A stretch of 38,513 nucleotides of DNA from an uncultured Acidobacteriota bacterium (GTDB lineage: Bacteria; Acidobacteriota; Vicinamibacteria; Vicinamibacterales; UBA2999), in NCBI GenBank assembly GCA_902826065.1, contig CADEDM010000027.1, forward strand, positions 1 to 38,513. Reading direction: 5' to 3'. Positions 9,689 to 17,415 of the stretch are shown here, in pieces. The first letter of the stretch is position 1, and every line of letters starts with the position of its first letter. The notes under the pieces are model-generated. The model had not been told where the DNA came from and ran no database searches. It was given only the letters and a program-made list of their open reading frames with translations. A program made the translations under genes and the position numbers.

Positions 9689-11014
9689 CTAGGTCCACGC
9701 CGCCTCGTCGAGGGCGAGGATCGTCTGCAGCAGCACGTTGGCGCCGTTCACGACGTCCTCAGGCTTCGTGAACTCCTTCGGCGCGTGCGAGATGCCGCCC
9801 ACCGACGGCACGAAGATCATGCCCGTCGGTCCGAGGCGGGCCATGTGCTGCGCGTCGTGGCCCGCGCCGCTGGGCAAGTGGCGCGTCGTCAACGTGAGGC
9901 CGCGCGCGGCACCTTCGATCGTCTGCATGACGCGCGGGTCGCACACCGCAGGACGGCTGTGATGCAGCGGCGCATAGCTGAACGTCACACCCGACGCCTT
10001 GCCGATCGCCTCGCCTTCGGCGCGCACCCTGGCGCTCAACGCGTCGACCTTTGCGGCGTCGAGATCGCGAATCTCCAGCGTGAAGACGACCTTGCCGGGA
10101 ATCACGTTGGGCGCGCCCGGGAACGCCTGCACGCGGCCCACCGTGCCCACCTGACGCCCCGGCGTGCCGGTGACCACGCGGTTGACCATGTCGATGTAGC
10201 GCGCCGTGGCGAGCAGGCTGTCGCGCCGATCGCTCATGGCGGTTGTGCCGGCATGGTTGGCGAACCCCTCGGCGGTCACTTCCCACTGGCCGATGCCGAC
10301 GATGCCCTCGACCACGCCGATGTCGAGCTTCTCGCGATCGAGGTTGCCGCCCTGCTCGATGTGCAGCTCGACGTAGGCGGCGACGTCTCCGGGCGCGCGC
10401 CGCACCGTGGGCAGCTTCTCGAGGTCGCCGCCCAGGAAGGTGATGCCCTCGCCCAGCGTCTTGCCGCTGTTCGCCTTGATCGCCAGGTCGGCCGGAGTCA
10501 CCTCGCCGACCAGCGCGCGGCTGCCCACCGTGCCGCCTTCCTCGTTCTGGAAGATGACGATCTCGAGGGGATGCTTCGTGACGAGGTTGCCGCGGTTGAG
10601 CGTACGCGCCACCTCGATGGCGCTGAGCGAGCCGACGTCGCCGTCGTAGTTACCGCCGTCGGGCACCGAGTCGATGTGCGAGCCGAACACGATCGGCTTC
10701 AGCGCCGGGTTGCTGCCGGCGCGCCGCCCGAAAATGTTGCCGGCGGCGTCGACCTGCACGGTGAGGCCGGCCTCGCGCATCACGCCCATCGCCCAGGCGC
10801 GGCCCTGCCGGTCGAACTCGGAGTAGGCAACGCGGCTCACCCCGCCGTACGGGTTCCTGCCGAACGCCGAGAGCTCGACGAGATGGCGGTTGATGCGGTC
10901 GCCCTCGACGCGCAGCGACGGCGCCGCTGACACCGCGACGTCGCGGACGCGTCCGCCAATCGAGAAGCCGCCGATGGCGGCGGCGAGGTTCCTGGTGAAG
11001 CGTCGGCGATTCAT
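9689..11014 (-). CDS. M20 family Zn-dependent hydrolase, N-carbamoyl-amino-acid / allantoate hydrolase-like
   Basis: From the ATG at 11014 the product is 441 residues and resembles the hydantoinase/carbamoylase family (HyuC, AllC, beta-ureidopropionase). Metal-site residues are visible: His113 (FGSHIDSVPDGG), Asp124 (YDGDVG), Glu158 and Glu159 (QNEEGG), His218 (ELHIEQG) and His386 (GAGHDAQ). ELHIEQG separates this branch from plain M20 peptidases. The N-terminus (MNRRRFTRNLAAAIGGFSIGG) looks like a weak Tat signal, so the enzyme may be periplasmic, unusual for carbamoylases. The frame continues upstream to 11227 but overlaps the DUF3830 gene, so the ATG at 11014, 23 bp after that gene's stop, is preferred. 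The substrate is probably an N-carbamoyl or ureido compound (inference). Confidence 0.85.
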   Translation of the reverse strand: MNRRRFTRNLAAAIGGFSIGGRVRDVAVSAAPSLRVEGDRINRHLVELSAFGRNPYGGVSRVAYSEFDRQGRAWAMGVMREAGLTVQVDAAGNIFGRRAGSNPALKPIVFGSHIDSVPDGGNYDGDVGSLSAIEVARTLNRGNLVTKHPLEIVIFQNEEGGTVGSRALVGEVTPADLAIKANSGKTLGEGITFLGGDLEKLPTVRRAPGDVAAYVELHIEQGGNLDREKLDIGVVEGIVGIGQWEVTAEGFANHAGTTAMSDRRDSLLATARYIDMVNRVVTGTPGRQVGTVGRVQAFPGAPNVIPGKVVFTLEIRDLDAAKVDALSARVRAEGEAIGKASGVTFSYAPLHHSRPAVCDPRVMQTIEGAARGLTLTTRHLPSGAGHDAQHMARLGPTGMIFVPSVGGISHAPKEFTKPEDVVNGANVLLQTILALDEAAWT

Positions 11015-11037
11015 GGGCGGCTCGCGGCTGAGAACGA

Positions 11038-11451
11038 TCAGGCCAGCTCGATGCGCAGCGGCTGCGCGCCGCGCCACAGCACGTTCTTCCCGATCTCGGG
11101 CAGATGCTCGAGGCCCGCCGTGATCGTGAGGAAATGGTTGCCGGCGAGCGCGCCGGCCTTGCTGGCGAAGTGCGTGCGGCCGTAGGCGATCAGCAGCTCG
11201 GTCTCGCTGACGCCGCCGGGGTACCACAGCACCTCACCGGGATGGGGATAGGTCGTCGCGTTCTCGGCACCGATGCCGATCGAGAGGTCCCCGAGCGGCG
11301 CCCACACGGCTTCCCCGCTCCAGCGCGAGTGAATCACCTGGCTCGTGAACGGCAACCGGCTCCGGAACGCCGCGCAGGTGGCCGGCGCCGCCGCGGTCTC
11401 GAAGCGCGCGGCCAGGCGATGCGAACCCAGGGTGATGACGACGTCTGACAC
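11038..11451 (-). CDS. DUF3830 family protein (cyclophilin-like fold)
   Basis: This 137-residue cytoplasmic protein has no signal peptide. Marks of DUF3830 are the internal HSRWSGEAVW, a GAENATTYPHPGEVLWYPGG segment and the KNVLWRG-PLRIEL ending; members are thought to have a cyclophilin-like beta-barrel, and their function is unknown. Translation starts at GTG (11449-11451) with GGAG at 11457-11460, 5 nt upstream. It is the first gene of the set with the carbamoylase-like hydrolase (23 bp gap) and the amidase. As I recall, members of this family often sit beside hydantoin or carbamoyl-amino-acid genes, so a role in handling that substrate class is the best guess, not a demonstrated one. Confidence 0.75.
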   Translation of the reverse strand: MSDVVITLGSHRLAARFETAAAPATCAAFRSRLPFTSQVIHSRWSGEAVWAPLGDLSIGIGAENATTYPHPGEVLWYPGGVSETELLIAYGRTHFASKAGALAGNHFLTITAGLEHLPEIGKNVLWRGAQPLRIELA

Positions 11452-11490
11452 GGTGGCTCCGGCTCGGGACGGACGCCCGAGGCGACGGCC

Positions 11491-11496
11491 ATTGTA
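11491..11496 (-). promoter_or_regulatory. Candidate -10 box for the DUF3830/M20/amidase operon
   Basis: TACAAT reads on the minus strand in the 66-bp gap between the response-regulator stop and the GTG start of the DUF3830 gene. A transcript starting about 7 nt downstream would have a leader of roughly 33 nt containing the GGAG ribosome site. No convincing -35 hexamer lies 16-18 nt upstream, so this is only a candidate. Confidence 0.35.
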
Positions 11497-11517
11497 TGCC
11501 CGCGGTGCGGGGCCGGC

Positions 11518-12231
11518 CTATGCCAGCAGCTGATAGCCGCTGCCGTGCACGGTGATGATGTAGCGCGGCTCGTGCGGCCGCGGCTCGATGTGGGTTCGTA
11601 GCTTGGCGACGTAGTTGTCGACGGTGCGCGTGACCGACAACTGGCTGTAGCCCCAGACGTCGCGCAGCAGCTGCTCGCGGCTCACGACCTCGTTGCGATG
11701 CACGTAAAGGTAGCGCAGCAGCTCGAACTCGCGGGCCGAGAGCGCCACGCGGCGGCCCTTGCGCAGTACCAGCCGCTGGCGTGGCTTCACCACGATGTCG
11801 CCCACCGTGAACTCGTCGCTGCCGGGCGAGTGCCAGTCGTCGCGCCGCACCAGCGCGCGCACGCGGGCGAGCAGCTCGCTGACGCTGAACGGCTTGCTGA
11901 CGTAGTCGTCGGCGCCGAGGTCGAGGCCGCGGATGCGATCCTGCTCCTGGGTCCGGGCCGTCAACACGACGATCGGGACATGACGGCCGCGCGCCCGCAG
12001 CTGCTGGCACACGTCGAAGCCGCTCATCCCGGGCAGCATCAGGTCGAGCAGCAGCAGCGCGTAGTGGCGCGACTCGACCTCCTGCAGCGCCTCCTCGCCC
12101 GACGCCACCGCCGTGACGCGGTAGCCCTCGAACTCGAGGTTGTCGGTGAGCATCGAGCGCATCTGCGGCTCGTCCTCGATGACGAGCACGTGACGGGCCT
12201 CGTCGCCACGCACGGGGGCCGCGAGGTTCAC
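11518..12231 (-). CDS. OmpR/PhoB-family response regulator
   Basis: The 237-residue regulator has an N-terminal receiver domain (residues 13-127) and a C-terminal winged-helix DNA-binding domain (about 135-237). Phosphorylation-site residues are present: acidic pair in VIEDE (19-21), Asp63 in LLLDLMLPG, Thr91 in VVLTAR and Lys113 in YVSKPF. The DNA-binding part has the family's LSAREFELLRYLYVHRNEVVSREQLLRDVWG and the recognition helix with RTVDNYVAKLR. Translation starts at GTG (12229-12231), which overlaps the kinase stop TGA by four bases (GTGA), so the pair is translationally coupled. The signal and targets are unknown. Confidence 0.95.
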   Translation of the reverse strand: MNLAAPVRGDEARHVLVIEDEPQMRSMLTDNLEFEGYRVTAVASGEEALQEVESRHYALLLLDLMLPGMSGFDVCQQLRARGRHVPIVVLTARTQEQDRIRGLDLGADDYVSKPFSVSELLARVRALVRRDDWHSPGSDEFTVGDIVVKPRQRLVLRKGRRVALSAREFELLRYLYVHRNEVVSREQLLRDVWGYSQLSVTRTVDNYVAKLRTHIEPRPHEPRYIITVHGSGYQLLA

Positions 12232-13904
12232 GACGCCGCCTCCGGCTGGCGCAGCGGCGCCCGTTCGGGCGTGGGTGGACCGGTGATGCAGCGCAGCGTC
12301 ACACGGAAGGTGCTGCCGAGTCCGGGGGCGCTGGTGAGATCCACGCGGCCGCCCTGCGCGTGCACGAGTTCGCGGACGATCGGCAGGCCGAGGCCGAAGC
12401 CCTGGCGATGGCCGGCGCCGGGCACGCGGTAGAACCGCTCGAAGATTCGCGCGTGCTCCGCGGGCGCGATCCCGACGCCGTGATCGGCGACTTCGATTAC
12501 GGCCGTCAGCCGCTCCACCCGCACGGTGATGGTGACGGGCTGGTCAGGCCGGGAGTACTTCACCGCGTTGTCGAGCAGGTTGGCGACCACCTGCTCGAGC
12601 GCCGCCGGATCCGCCTGCACGAACGGTCCGGGCGGGCTGAGCACCACGTTGAACCGCGCCGGCTGATTCAAGCCATGGGCGAAGGCGTCGACCGTCTCGC
12701 GCACCAGCGCGCCCAGATCCACCTGCTCGAACTCGTAGCGGCGCGGCTGCTCCACCCGCGAGAACTCCAGCACCCGCTGGACGAGCGTGGACAGGCGGGC
12801 GGCTTCGGCGCGGATCGTGTCCAGGTACTCCGCCAGCTTCTCGGGCGAGCGGATGCGGTCCATCTGCAGCGTCTCGGTGGCCGTGCTCAGCAGCGACAGC
12901 GGCGTCTTGAGCTGATGCGAGACATGGGCCACGAAGTCCGTCTGCATGCGGGCGAGTTCGGCCGACCGGCGGTGCGCCTGCACCGTGAGGCCGAGCGCCG
13001 CGAGCATCAGCACCATCGACAACACCGTGGGCCAGTAGCGCTGGCCGGTGCTGGCCAGCGCGGTCGCGAACGGCGCGGCGCCGACGTCGATCGCCCACGG
13101 CCGCGGCTCGACGCCCGCCGCCATGCGCGGGCGGATGTCGTCCACCGGATAGAAGAGCATCGGGAACGCCAGAGTCGCGCCGGCGATGTCGCGTGGCAAC
13201 TGGCCGTAGACGACGGCGCCGGTCTCGTCGGTGATGCGCAGCTGCAGCGGCACTTCGGGGCCACGACGCCGGAGCAGGTCGTCGAAGGCGCGGCCCCGCG
13301 GCCCGGCGAACAGGCGCGCCCGCATGCTGACCGGCTCGACCACGAAGCCGAGCACCGCGAAGATCTCGCGCCGCTGGGCGTCGGTCCAGAACAGACGCAG
13401 GAACACCTGACGCGGATCGGCGCCGATGCCTTCGGCCGCGACGTAGATCTGCTGCGTCGGCGCGTAGCGCCGGGCCAGCTCACGCACCGCCAGGCCGAGG
13501 TCGTCGTCGCGCGCGAACTCGCCGCTGCGTCCGTAGAACAGCACGTCGGGCGACGGCGCCCGGCCGGCGGCGGGGATCCACGCGAAGAAGCGATCGACGT
13601 GCGGGTAGGCCTCCAGGCCGCGCGCGAAATGCTGCGCGACGAGGTCCATGCGGCCGGCGCGCAACTCGGGATGGTTGACCGCGGCCAGCGTGTCGAAGAT
13701 CGGGCCGTCGAGCGTGCGGCGAAGTTCGGCGGCAACGTCGGCCGCGGTCTGCTCGGCCAGCTGGCGCACGATCACCTGATTCTGCGTCTGCAGCGCGGTC
13801 ATCGCCCGCTGCTGCAGATACAACACCAAGCCGGCGGCGACGATCGTCGCGACGATCGCCAGCACCAGCGGAGGCGGACGCCAATCGCGGCGAGCGAGAC
13901 GCAT
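12228..13904 (-). CDS. Membrane sensor histidine kinase
   Basis: From the ATG at 13904 the protein has 558 residues. TM1 is about residues 12-30, TM2 about 291-309, and the roughly 260 residues between form a periplasmic sensor region that I do not recognise. The cytoplasmic part has HisKA with the phospho-acceptor His330 (FVAHVSHQLKTPLS), an N box (NLLDNAVKYS, Asn442), a G1 box (DHGVGIAP) and a G2 box (GFGLGLPIVREL). No HAMP domain separates TM2 from HisKA. The frame is open to a TTG at 13952, but that codon lies inside the likely -35 box, so 13904 is preferred. The partner regulator follows with a 4-base overlap. Confidence 0.93.
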   Translation of the reverse strand: MRLARRDWRPPPLVLAIVATIVAAGLVLYLQQRAMTALQTQNQVIVRQLAEQTAADVAAELRRTLDGPIFDTLAAVNHPELRAGRMDLVAQHFARGLEAYPHVDRFFAWIPAAGRAPSPDVLFYGRSGEFARDDDLGLAVRELARRYAPTQQIYVAAEGIGADPRQVFLRLFWTDAQRREIFAVLGFVVEPVSMRARLFAGPRGRAFDDLLRRRGPEVPLQLRITDETGAVVYGQLPRDIAGATLAFPMLFYPVDDIRPRMAAGVEPRPWAIDVGAAPFATALASTGQRYWPTVLSMVLMLAALGLTVQAHRRSAELARMQTDFVAHVSHQLKTPLSLLSTATETLQMDRIRSPEKLAEYLDTIRAEAARLSTLVQRVLEFSRVEQPRRYEFEQVDLGALVRETVDAFAHGLNQPARFNVVLSPPGPFVQADPAALEQVVANLLDNAVKYSRPDQPVTITVRVERLTAVIEVADHGVGIAPAEHARIFERFYRVPGAGHRQGFGLGLPIVRELVHAQGGRVDLTSAPGLGSTFRVTLRCITGPPTPERAPLRQPEAAS

Positions 13905-13917
13905 GACAGGCCCTGTG

Positions 13918-13938
13918 GCGCGCACGTTACGTGCGCGC
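13918..13938. promoter_or_regulatory. Perfect 21-bp palindrome, candidate operator over the -10 of the kinase/regulator operon
   Basis: The arms GCGCGCACGT (13918-13927) and ACGTGCGCGC (13929-13938) are perfect inverted copies around the single base 13928. The site covers the candidate -10 (13924-13929) of the two-component operon and ends 14 bp upstream of the kinase ATG. A one-base centre makes it a poor RNA hairpin, so protein binding to DNA is the more likely role. Confidence 0.55.
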
Positions 13939-13952
13939 GTCCAGGGTGTCAA
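13924..13952 (-). promoter_or_regulatory. Sigma-70-type promoter of the histidine kinase/response regulator operon
   Basis: On the minus strand a perfect -35 TTGACA (13952-13947) is followed by exactly 17 nt and TAACGT (13929-13924), a weak but acceptable -10. Transcription would begin near 13917, about 12 nt before the kinase ATG at 13904. It separates the two-component operon from the NHL-repeat gene upstream, whose stop is at 13984. Confidence 0.6.
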
Positions 13953-13983
13953 GGCACACGGGCCCGTGACGTGCAGTCATGGC

Positions 13984-15246
13984 TCAGCTGCCGGCGCGGT
14001 ATCTCGGCTCCTGCCCCATCACCTTCGCGGGGTCGGCGCCGGCCTTCGGCCGGAACTTCTGCACACGTCCGCCGAAGACCTCGGCCACGTAGAGGTTGCC
14101 CTCCTGGTCCACGGTGAGCGAGTGCGGGCCGTTGAACTGGCCGGGCTGTCCGCCGGGACCACCCCAGCCGTAGAGGAAGTGGCCGTCGAGGTCGTACTTC
14201 AGCATGCGCATCGTGCCGCCGTCGGCGACCCAGAGGTTCTGGTCGTTCGAGATGAAGTGCGCGTAGGGCGACGAGCGCACGCCGGTGCTCCACATGTCGA
14301 GGAACTTGCCGTTCTCATCGAACACCTGCATGCGCCGGTGGCCGCGATCGACGATGAACAGCCGCCGGTCGTTGCTGATCGCGATCGAGTGCACCGTGTT
14401 CCACTCGTTCGGCCCGGGATTGCTCGCGTCCTTCGGCGGCGTGCCCCAGTCCATCAGGAACTTGCCGTCCTTGTCGAACTTCGCGACGCGCGTGCCGCCG
14501 TAGCCGTCGCTGATGAAGAACGTGCCGTCGGGCAGCCACGCGATGTCGGTCGGCCGATCGAACAGCTTGCCGCCGTCACGGCCGCGCTGGCCCTTGGTGC
14601 CCAGCGTCATCACCAGCTTGCCGTCGTAGGTGAACTTGTGGATGACGTGGAGCTGATCGTCGAAGACCCAGACGTGCTTCTCGGGGTCGTACGGGCTCAT
14701 CTTGATCTTGTGCGGCCCGCGGCCGCACGGCGCCTGGAACAGCGCGTCGTGCTGCGGCCACCACTGGACCATCTTGCCGTCGCGATCCACGACGAGGAGC
14801 ACGTGGTGGTAGCGGCGCTCCCAGCCGCGTTTCGCCGTCGGCTCGCAGGTCGCGCCCAAGCCGTCGTCGTTGCCGGTGGCGCTGCCGCGTGAGGGGCTCA
14901 GCATCGCGTACGGCGTCCACGGCTTGGCCGTCGGCGGCAGCGGCAACTCGCCACGCTGGGCGATCCAGATGCGATCGGGGCTCTCGGCGAAGACCGCGCC
15001 CATCGAACCCCAGGTCCAGCCGTCGTGCTTCACGCCGTCGGGACCGTCGGCGAGCGGTTGCGGCCAGTTGGGCACGAGTTCGTACGGCCCGAACTCCTCC
15101 TGGCCGCCGCGCTCCTGCGCGGGTGCCGTGGCCGCGGCTGGCGCGGCTGCGGCGGTGGTCGACTGCGCATCCGGCGGCGCGCCCGAGCAGCCGGCGGCGA
15201 GGCACGACAGGACGACGAGCGCTTGCAGACCAGTGGGCATGCGCAT
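13984..15246 (-). CDS. NHL-repeat lipoprotein (beta-propeller), paralogue of the next gene
   Basis: This 420-residue exported protein has a lipoprotein-type signal (basic start, hydrophobic core, LAAGC with Cys20 as acyl site), then an Ala-rich linker to about residue 48. The rest is a chain of NHL-type propeller blades, for example DRPTDIAWLPDGTFFISDGY then TRVAKFDKDGKFLMDWG, and GPHSLTVDQEGNLYVAEVF. Relatives are annotated as NHL-repeat or peptidyl-hydroxyglycine amidating-lyase-like proteins, but lyase activity cannot be claimed from sequence. It shares long near-identical blocks with the 15352-16470 product, so the pair arose by tandem duplication. AGAGGAGA at 15253-15260 is a good ribosome site 6 nt before the ATG. 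Confidence 0.85.
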   Translation of the reverse strand: MRMPTGLQALVVLSCLAAGCSGAPPDAQSTTAAAAPAAATAPAQERGGQEEFGPYELVPNWPQPLADGPDGVKHDGWTWGSMGAVFAESPDRIWIAQRGELPLPPTAKPWTPYAMLSPSRGSATGNDDGLGATCEPTAKRGWERRYHHVLLVVDRDGKMVQWWPQHDALFQAPCGRGPHKIKMSPYDPEKHVWVFDDQLHVIHKFTYDGKLVMTLGTKGQRGRDGGKLFDRPTDIAWLPDGTFFISDGYGGTRVAKFDKDGKFLMDWGTPPKDASNPGPNEWNTVHSIAISNDRRLFIVDRGHRRMQVFDENGKFLDMWSTGVRSSPYAHFISNDQNLWVADGGTMRMLKYDLDGHFLYGWGGPGGQPGQFNGPHSLTVDQEGNLYVAEVFGGRVQKFRPKAGADPAKVMGQEPRYRAGS

Positions 15247-15271
15247 GACGGGTCTCCTCTCGCGGGGGCAC

Positions 15272-15289
15272 GCCCGCCTGTGGGCGGGC
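15272..15289. other. GC-rich stem-loop between the two NHL-repeat genes
   Basis: GCCCGCC (15272-15278) and GGCGGGC (15283-15289) can pair around a 4-nt loop. It lies upstream of the lipoprotein start and downstream of the other NHL gene's stop on the same strand. No T-run follows on the minus strand, so it may be an attenuating hairpin or mRNA end rather than a classical terminator. Confidence 0.45.
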
Positions 15290-15316
15290 CAATAGCGGAC
15301 GATGGCCGGTTCGGGT

Positions 15317-15358
15317 CTAGCCGTTAGCCGCTAGCCCCTGGCCGCTACTCGTTAGTTG
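15317..15358. repeat. Six-unit degenerate 7-bp tandem repeat (consensus YTAGCCG)
   Basis: Six consecutive heptamers fit one frame: CTAGCCG, TTAGCCG, CTAGCCC, CTGGCCG, CTACTCG and TTAGTTG. The last unit covers the TAA stop (15352-15354) of the upstream NHL-repeat gene, so the repeat starts inside the gene end and runs into the spacer. No protein or RNA gene explains it. Confidence 0.7.
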
Positions 15359-16470
15359 GTGCCCCTCATGTACGGGCCGATCAGGTTCGCCGGGCTGGCG
15401 CCCTTCTTCGGCCGGAACTTCTGCGGCCGTCCCACGTGGACATCGGCGGTGTACAGGTTGCCCTGGCCGTCGACGTGGAACTGGTGCACGCCCCAGAAGC
15501 CGCCGGGGAAGGCACCGAACGTGCCCCACGAGTAGAGCAGCTTCCCGGCCAGATCGAACTTCGTGAACTTCTGGGTGATGCCGTCAGCCACCCAGAGGTG
15601 CTGATCCTCCGAGAGCAGCAGCGAGTACGGGCGCCGGACGCTGGGCCACGCGTCGAGGAACTTGCCGTTCTCGTCGAACACCTGGATGCGCGAGTTGGCG
15701 CGGTCGCTGATGTAGATCTTCCGGTTCTTGTCGATGGCGATAGCGTGCACGGTGTTCATGTAGCCGGGCCGCGTCTCCGTCGGCTCGTTGCCCTTCTGAC
15801 CCCAGGTCATCAGGAACTTGCCGTTCTTGTCGAACTTGGCGACGCGCGTGTTGACGTAGCCGTCGCTGACGAAGAACGTGCCGTCGGGCAGCCAGGCGAT
15901 GTCCGTGGGCCGGTTGAAGTGTGTGCCGTCGTCGCCCGGCTGCATCGGCGTGCCCACGGTCATCACGAGCTTCTTGCCATCGCGGCTGAACTTGTAGATG
16001 GCGTGGGCGCCGTCGTCCACCAGCCACACGTGCTTCTCGGCGTCGTAGGGATTGACGAGCACGCGGTGCGGCCGCACGAACATCTTGTTGTGCTGGTCCC
16101 ACGACTCGATCAGCTTGCCGCTGCCGTCGACGACGTTGAACACGTGGTCCCAGCGCGGATGCCGCGCCGGGTCCTTCTGCGACATGTCGTAGCCCGAGGC
16201 GTTGCGCGACGGGATGAAGCTGTCGGCGGCACCGCGGGTCTCTTTGATCGCCGGCAGACAGCCGCGATTGAAGATGTAGACGCGATCGGGACTCTCGGCC
16301 CAGATGCCGCCGGTCGAGCCGATCACGAAGCCGTCGCCGCAGTAGTTCTGCGGCCAGCCCGCCACCAGCTCGTACGGACCGGTCTCGTCGCCGCCGCCCT
16401 TCTCCTGGGCGAGGACGGCGATGCCGAAGACGAGCGCGAGGGCCGCGCACATGGCGCCGATGTGCTTCAT
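15352..16470 (-). CDS. Exported NHL-repeat protein (beta-propeller)
   Basis: The 372-residue product has a Sec signal peptide (MKHIGAMCAALALVFGIAVLAQ, cleavage likely near the Gln) and then NHL propeller blades: NRPTDIAWLPDGTFFVSDGY, TRVAKFDKNGKFLMTWG, NTVHAIAIDKNRKIYISDR and VHQFHVDGQGNLYTADV. It is the paralogue of the lipoprotein at 13984-15246 but lacks a lipobox, so one copy is probably soluble and the other anchored. The ATG at 16470 is preferred over a GTG at 16473 because AAGGAGG (16479-16485) lies 8 nt upstream. That ribosome site is part of the upstream gene's stop region (TAAGGAGG), so translation of the two is probably coupled. Ligand and activity are unknown. Confidence 0.87.
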   Translation of the reverse strand: MKHIGAMCAALALVFGIAVLAQEKGGGDETGPYELVAGWPQNYCGDGFVIGSTGGIWAESPDRVYIFNRGCLPAIKETRGAADSFIPSRNASGYDMSQKDPARHPRWDHVFNVVDGSGKLIESWDQHNKMFVRPHRVLVNPYDAEKHVWLVDDGAHAIYKFSRDGKKLVMTVGTPMQPGDDGTHFNRPTDIAWLPDGTFFVSDGYVNTRVAKFDKNGKFLMTWGQKGNEPTETRPGYMNTVHAIAIDKNRKIYISDRANSRIQVFDENGKFLDAWPSVRRPYSLLLSEDQHLWVADGITQKFTKFDLAGKLLYSWGTFGAFPGGFWGVHQFHVDGQGNLYTADVHVGRPQKFRPKKGASPANLIGPYMRGTN

Positions 16471-16483
16471 CACAAGTGCCTCC

Positions 16484-17407
16484 TTACCGATCGCCCTTCT
16501 TGAGTTCCTTCACGAACGTCGCGGCCTGCGCCGCCTCGGGGGTGCCGGGGTGCGCCGCGACGACCTTCTCGAACAGCTCCAGTGCCTTCGGGACCTCGTT
16601 GCGGCTGAAGTGCACCTTGCCCATGCCCAGCAGCCCCGCGGCTGAATCCGGCCGCGCCGTCAGCACTTTCTGGAACGCGGCCTCGGCTTCGGGCACCTTG
16701 CCCTGCGCGAAGTACACGGCACCGAGGGTGGCAGTGGCCTCGGCGGCCATGGCGTCCTTCACGAGGTCGGGCCCGTTGCCGAGGCCTTTCTGCAGCGCCG
16801 CCACGGCCTTGTCGTAGGCCTGCACGTCGACGTAAGCGCTGCCTAACTGGTATTGGATGCTGGCGTCGTTCGGGGCGAGCGCCGCGGCTTTCTCCAGGCT
16901 GGCGACGGCTTCGGCCGGCCGCTTCAGCCGGAAGTACGCCAGCGCCAGGTTCACGTGCAGCGCCGGCACCGTGGGCGCCTGCGCGATCGCCGCCTCGAAC
17001 CGCTGCGCCGCGGTGGCGAAGTCGCCGGCGTTGAACGCCGTCACGCCGTCCTGGAACTCCTTCGACCCGCCGGCCGCGGCCTTCGCCAGCTTGAAATCGA
17101 AGTCGGGGTCGGTGCCGGCGACGATGCGCACCTTGTCGTTCACCGGCTGGTAGCCGTCGAGCGTGACCGAGATCGTGTACTCGGCGGCCTGCATGCCGCG
17201 GCGGTAGAAGCGCCCGTCCTTGCCGGTCTTCAGCGTCACCTCGCGGCCGCGATCGACGTTCACCAGCTTGATCTCGACGCCGGCGAGAGGCTGACCGGCG
17301 TCGTCGACGACGCGGCCCTTGATGACGCCCAACTCCATCTGGGCGAGGGCCGGCGCCGCCGTGGCCAGCGCCGCGGCGGCGCCGAGTGCAAGTACGAGTG
17401 CCCGCAT
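16484..17407 (-). CDS. Carboxypeptidase-regulatory-like and TPR domain exported protein
   Basis: From the ATG at 17407 the protein has 307 residues: a Sec signal peptide (1-22, ending APALAQ), a carboxypeptidase-regulatory-like beta-sandwich (about 27-105: GVIKGRVVDDAGQPLAGVEIKLVN...) and TPR repeats from about residue 118 to the end (for example FNAGDFATAAQRFEAAIAQAP and YFRLKRPAEAVASLEKAAALAPN). The frame is open to 18700, but that extension overlaps the TonB receptor gene and reads as Arg/Ala-rich shadow sequence. The start lies 8 bp after the TonB receptor stop, with GAGG from that stop region as ribosome site. It is probably a periplasmic scaffold working with the receptor (inference). 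Confidence 0.85.
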   Translation of the reverse strand: MRALVLALGAAAALATAAPALAQMELGVIKGRVVDDAGQPLAGVEIKLVNVDRGREVTLKTGKDGRFYRRGMQAAEYTISVTLDGYQPVNDKVRIVAGTDPDFDFKLAKAAAGGSKEFQDGVTAFNAGDFATAAQRFEAAIAQAPTVPALHVNLALAYFRLKRPAEAVASLEKAAALAPNDASIQYQLGSAYVDVQAYDKAVAALQKGLGNGPDLVKDAMAAEATATLGAVYFAQGKVPEAEAAFQKVLTARPDSAAGLLGMGKVHFSRNEVPKALELFEKVVAAHPGTPEAAQAATFVKELKKGDR

Positions 17408-17415
17408 GGCCAGCC

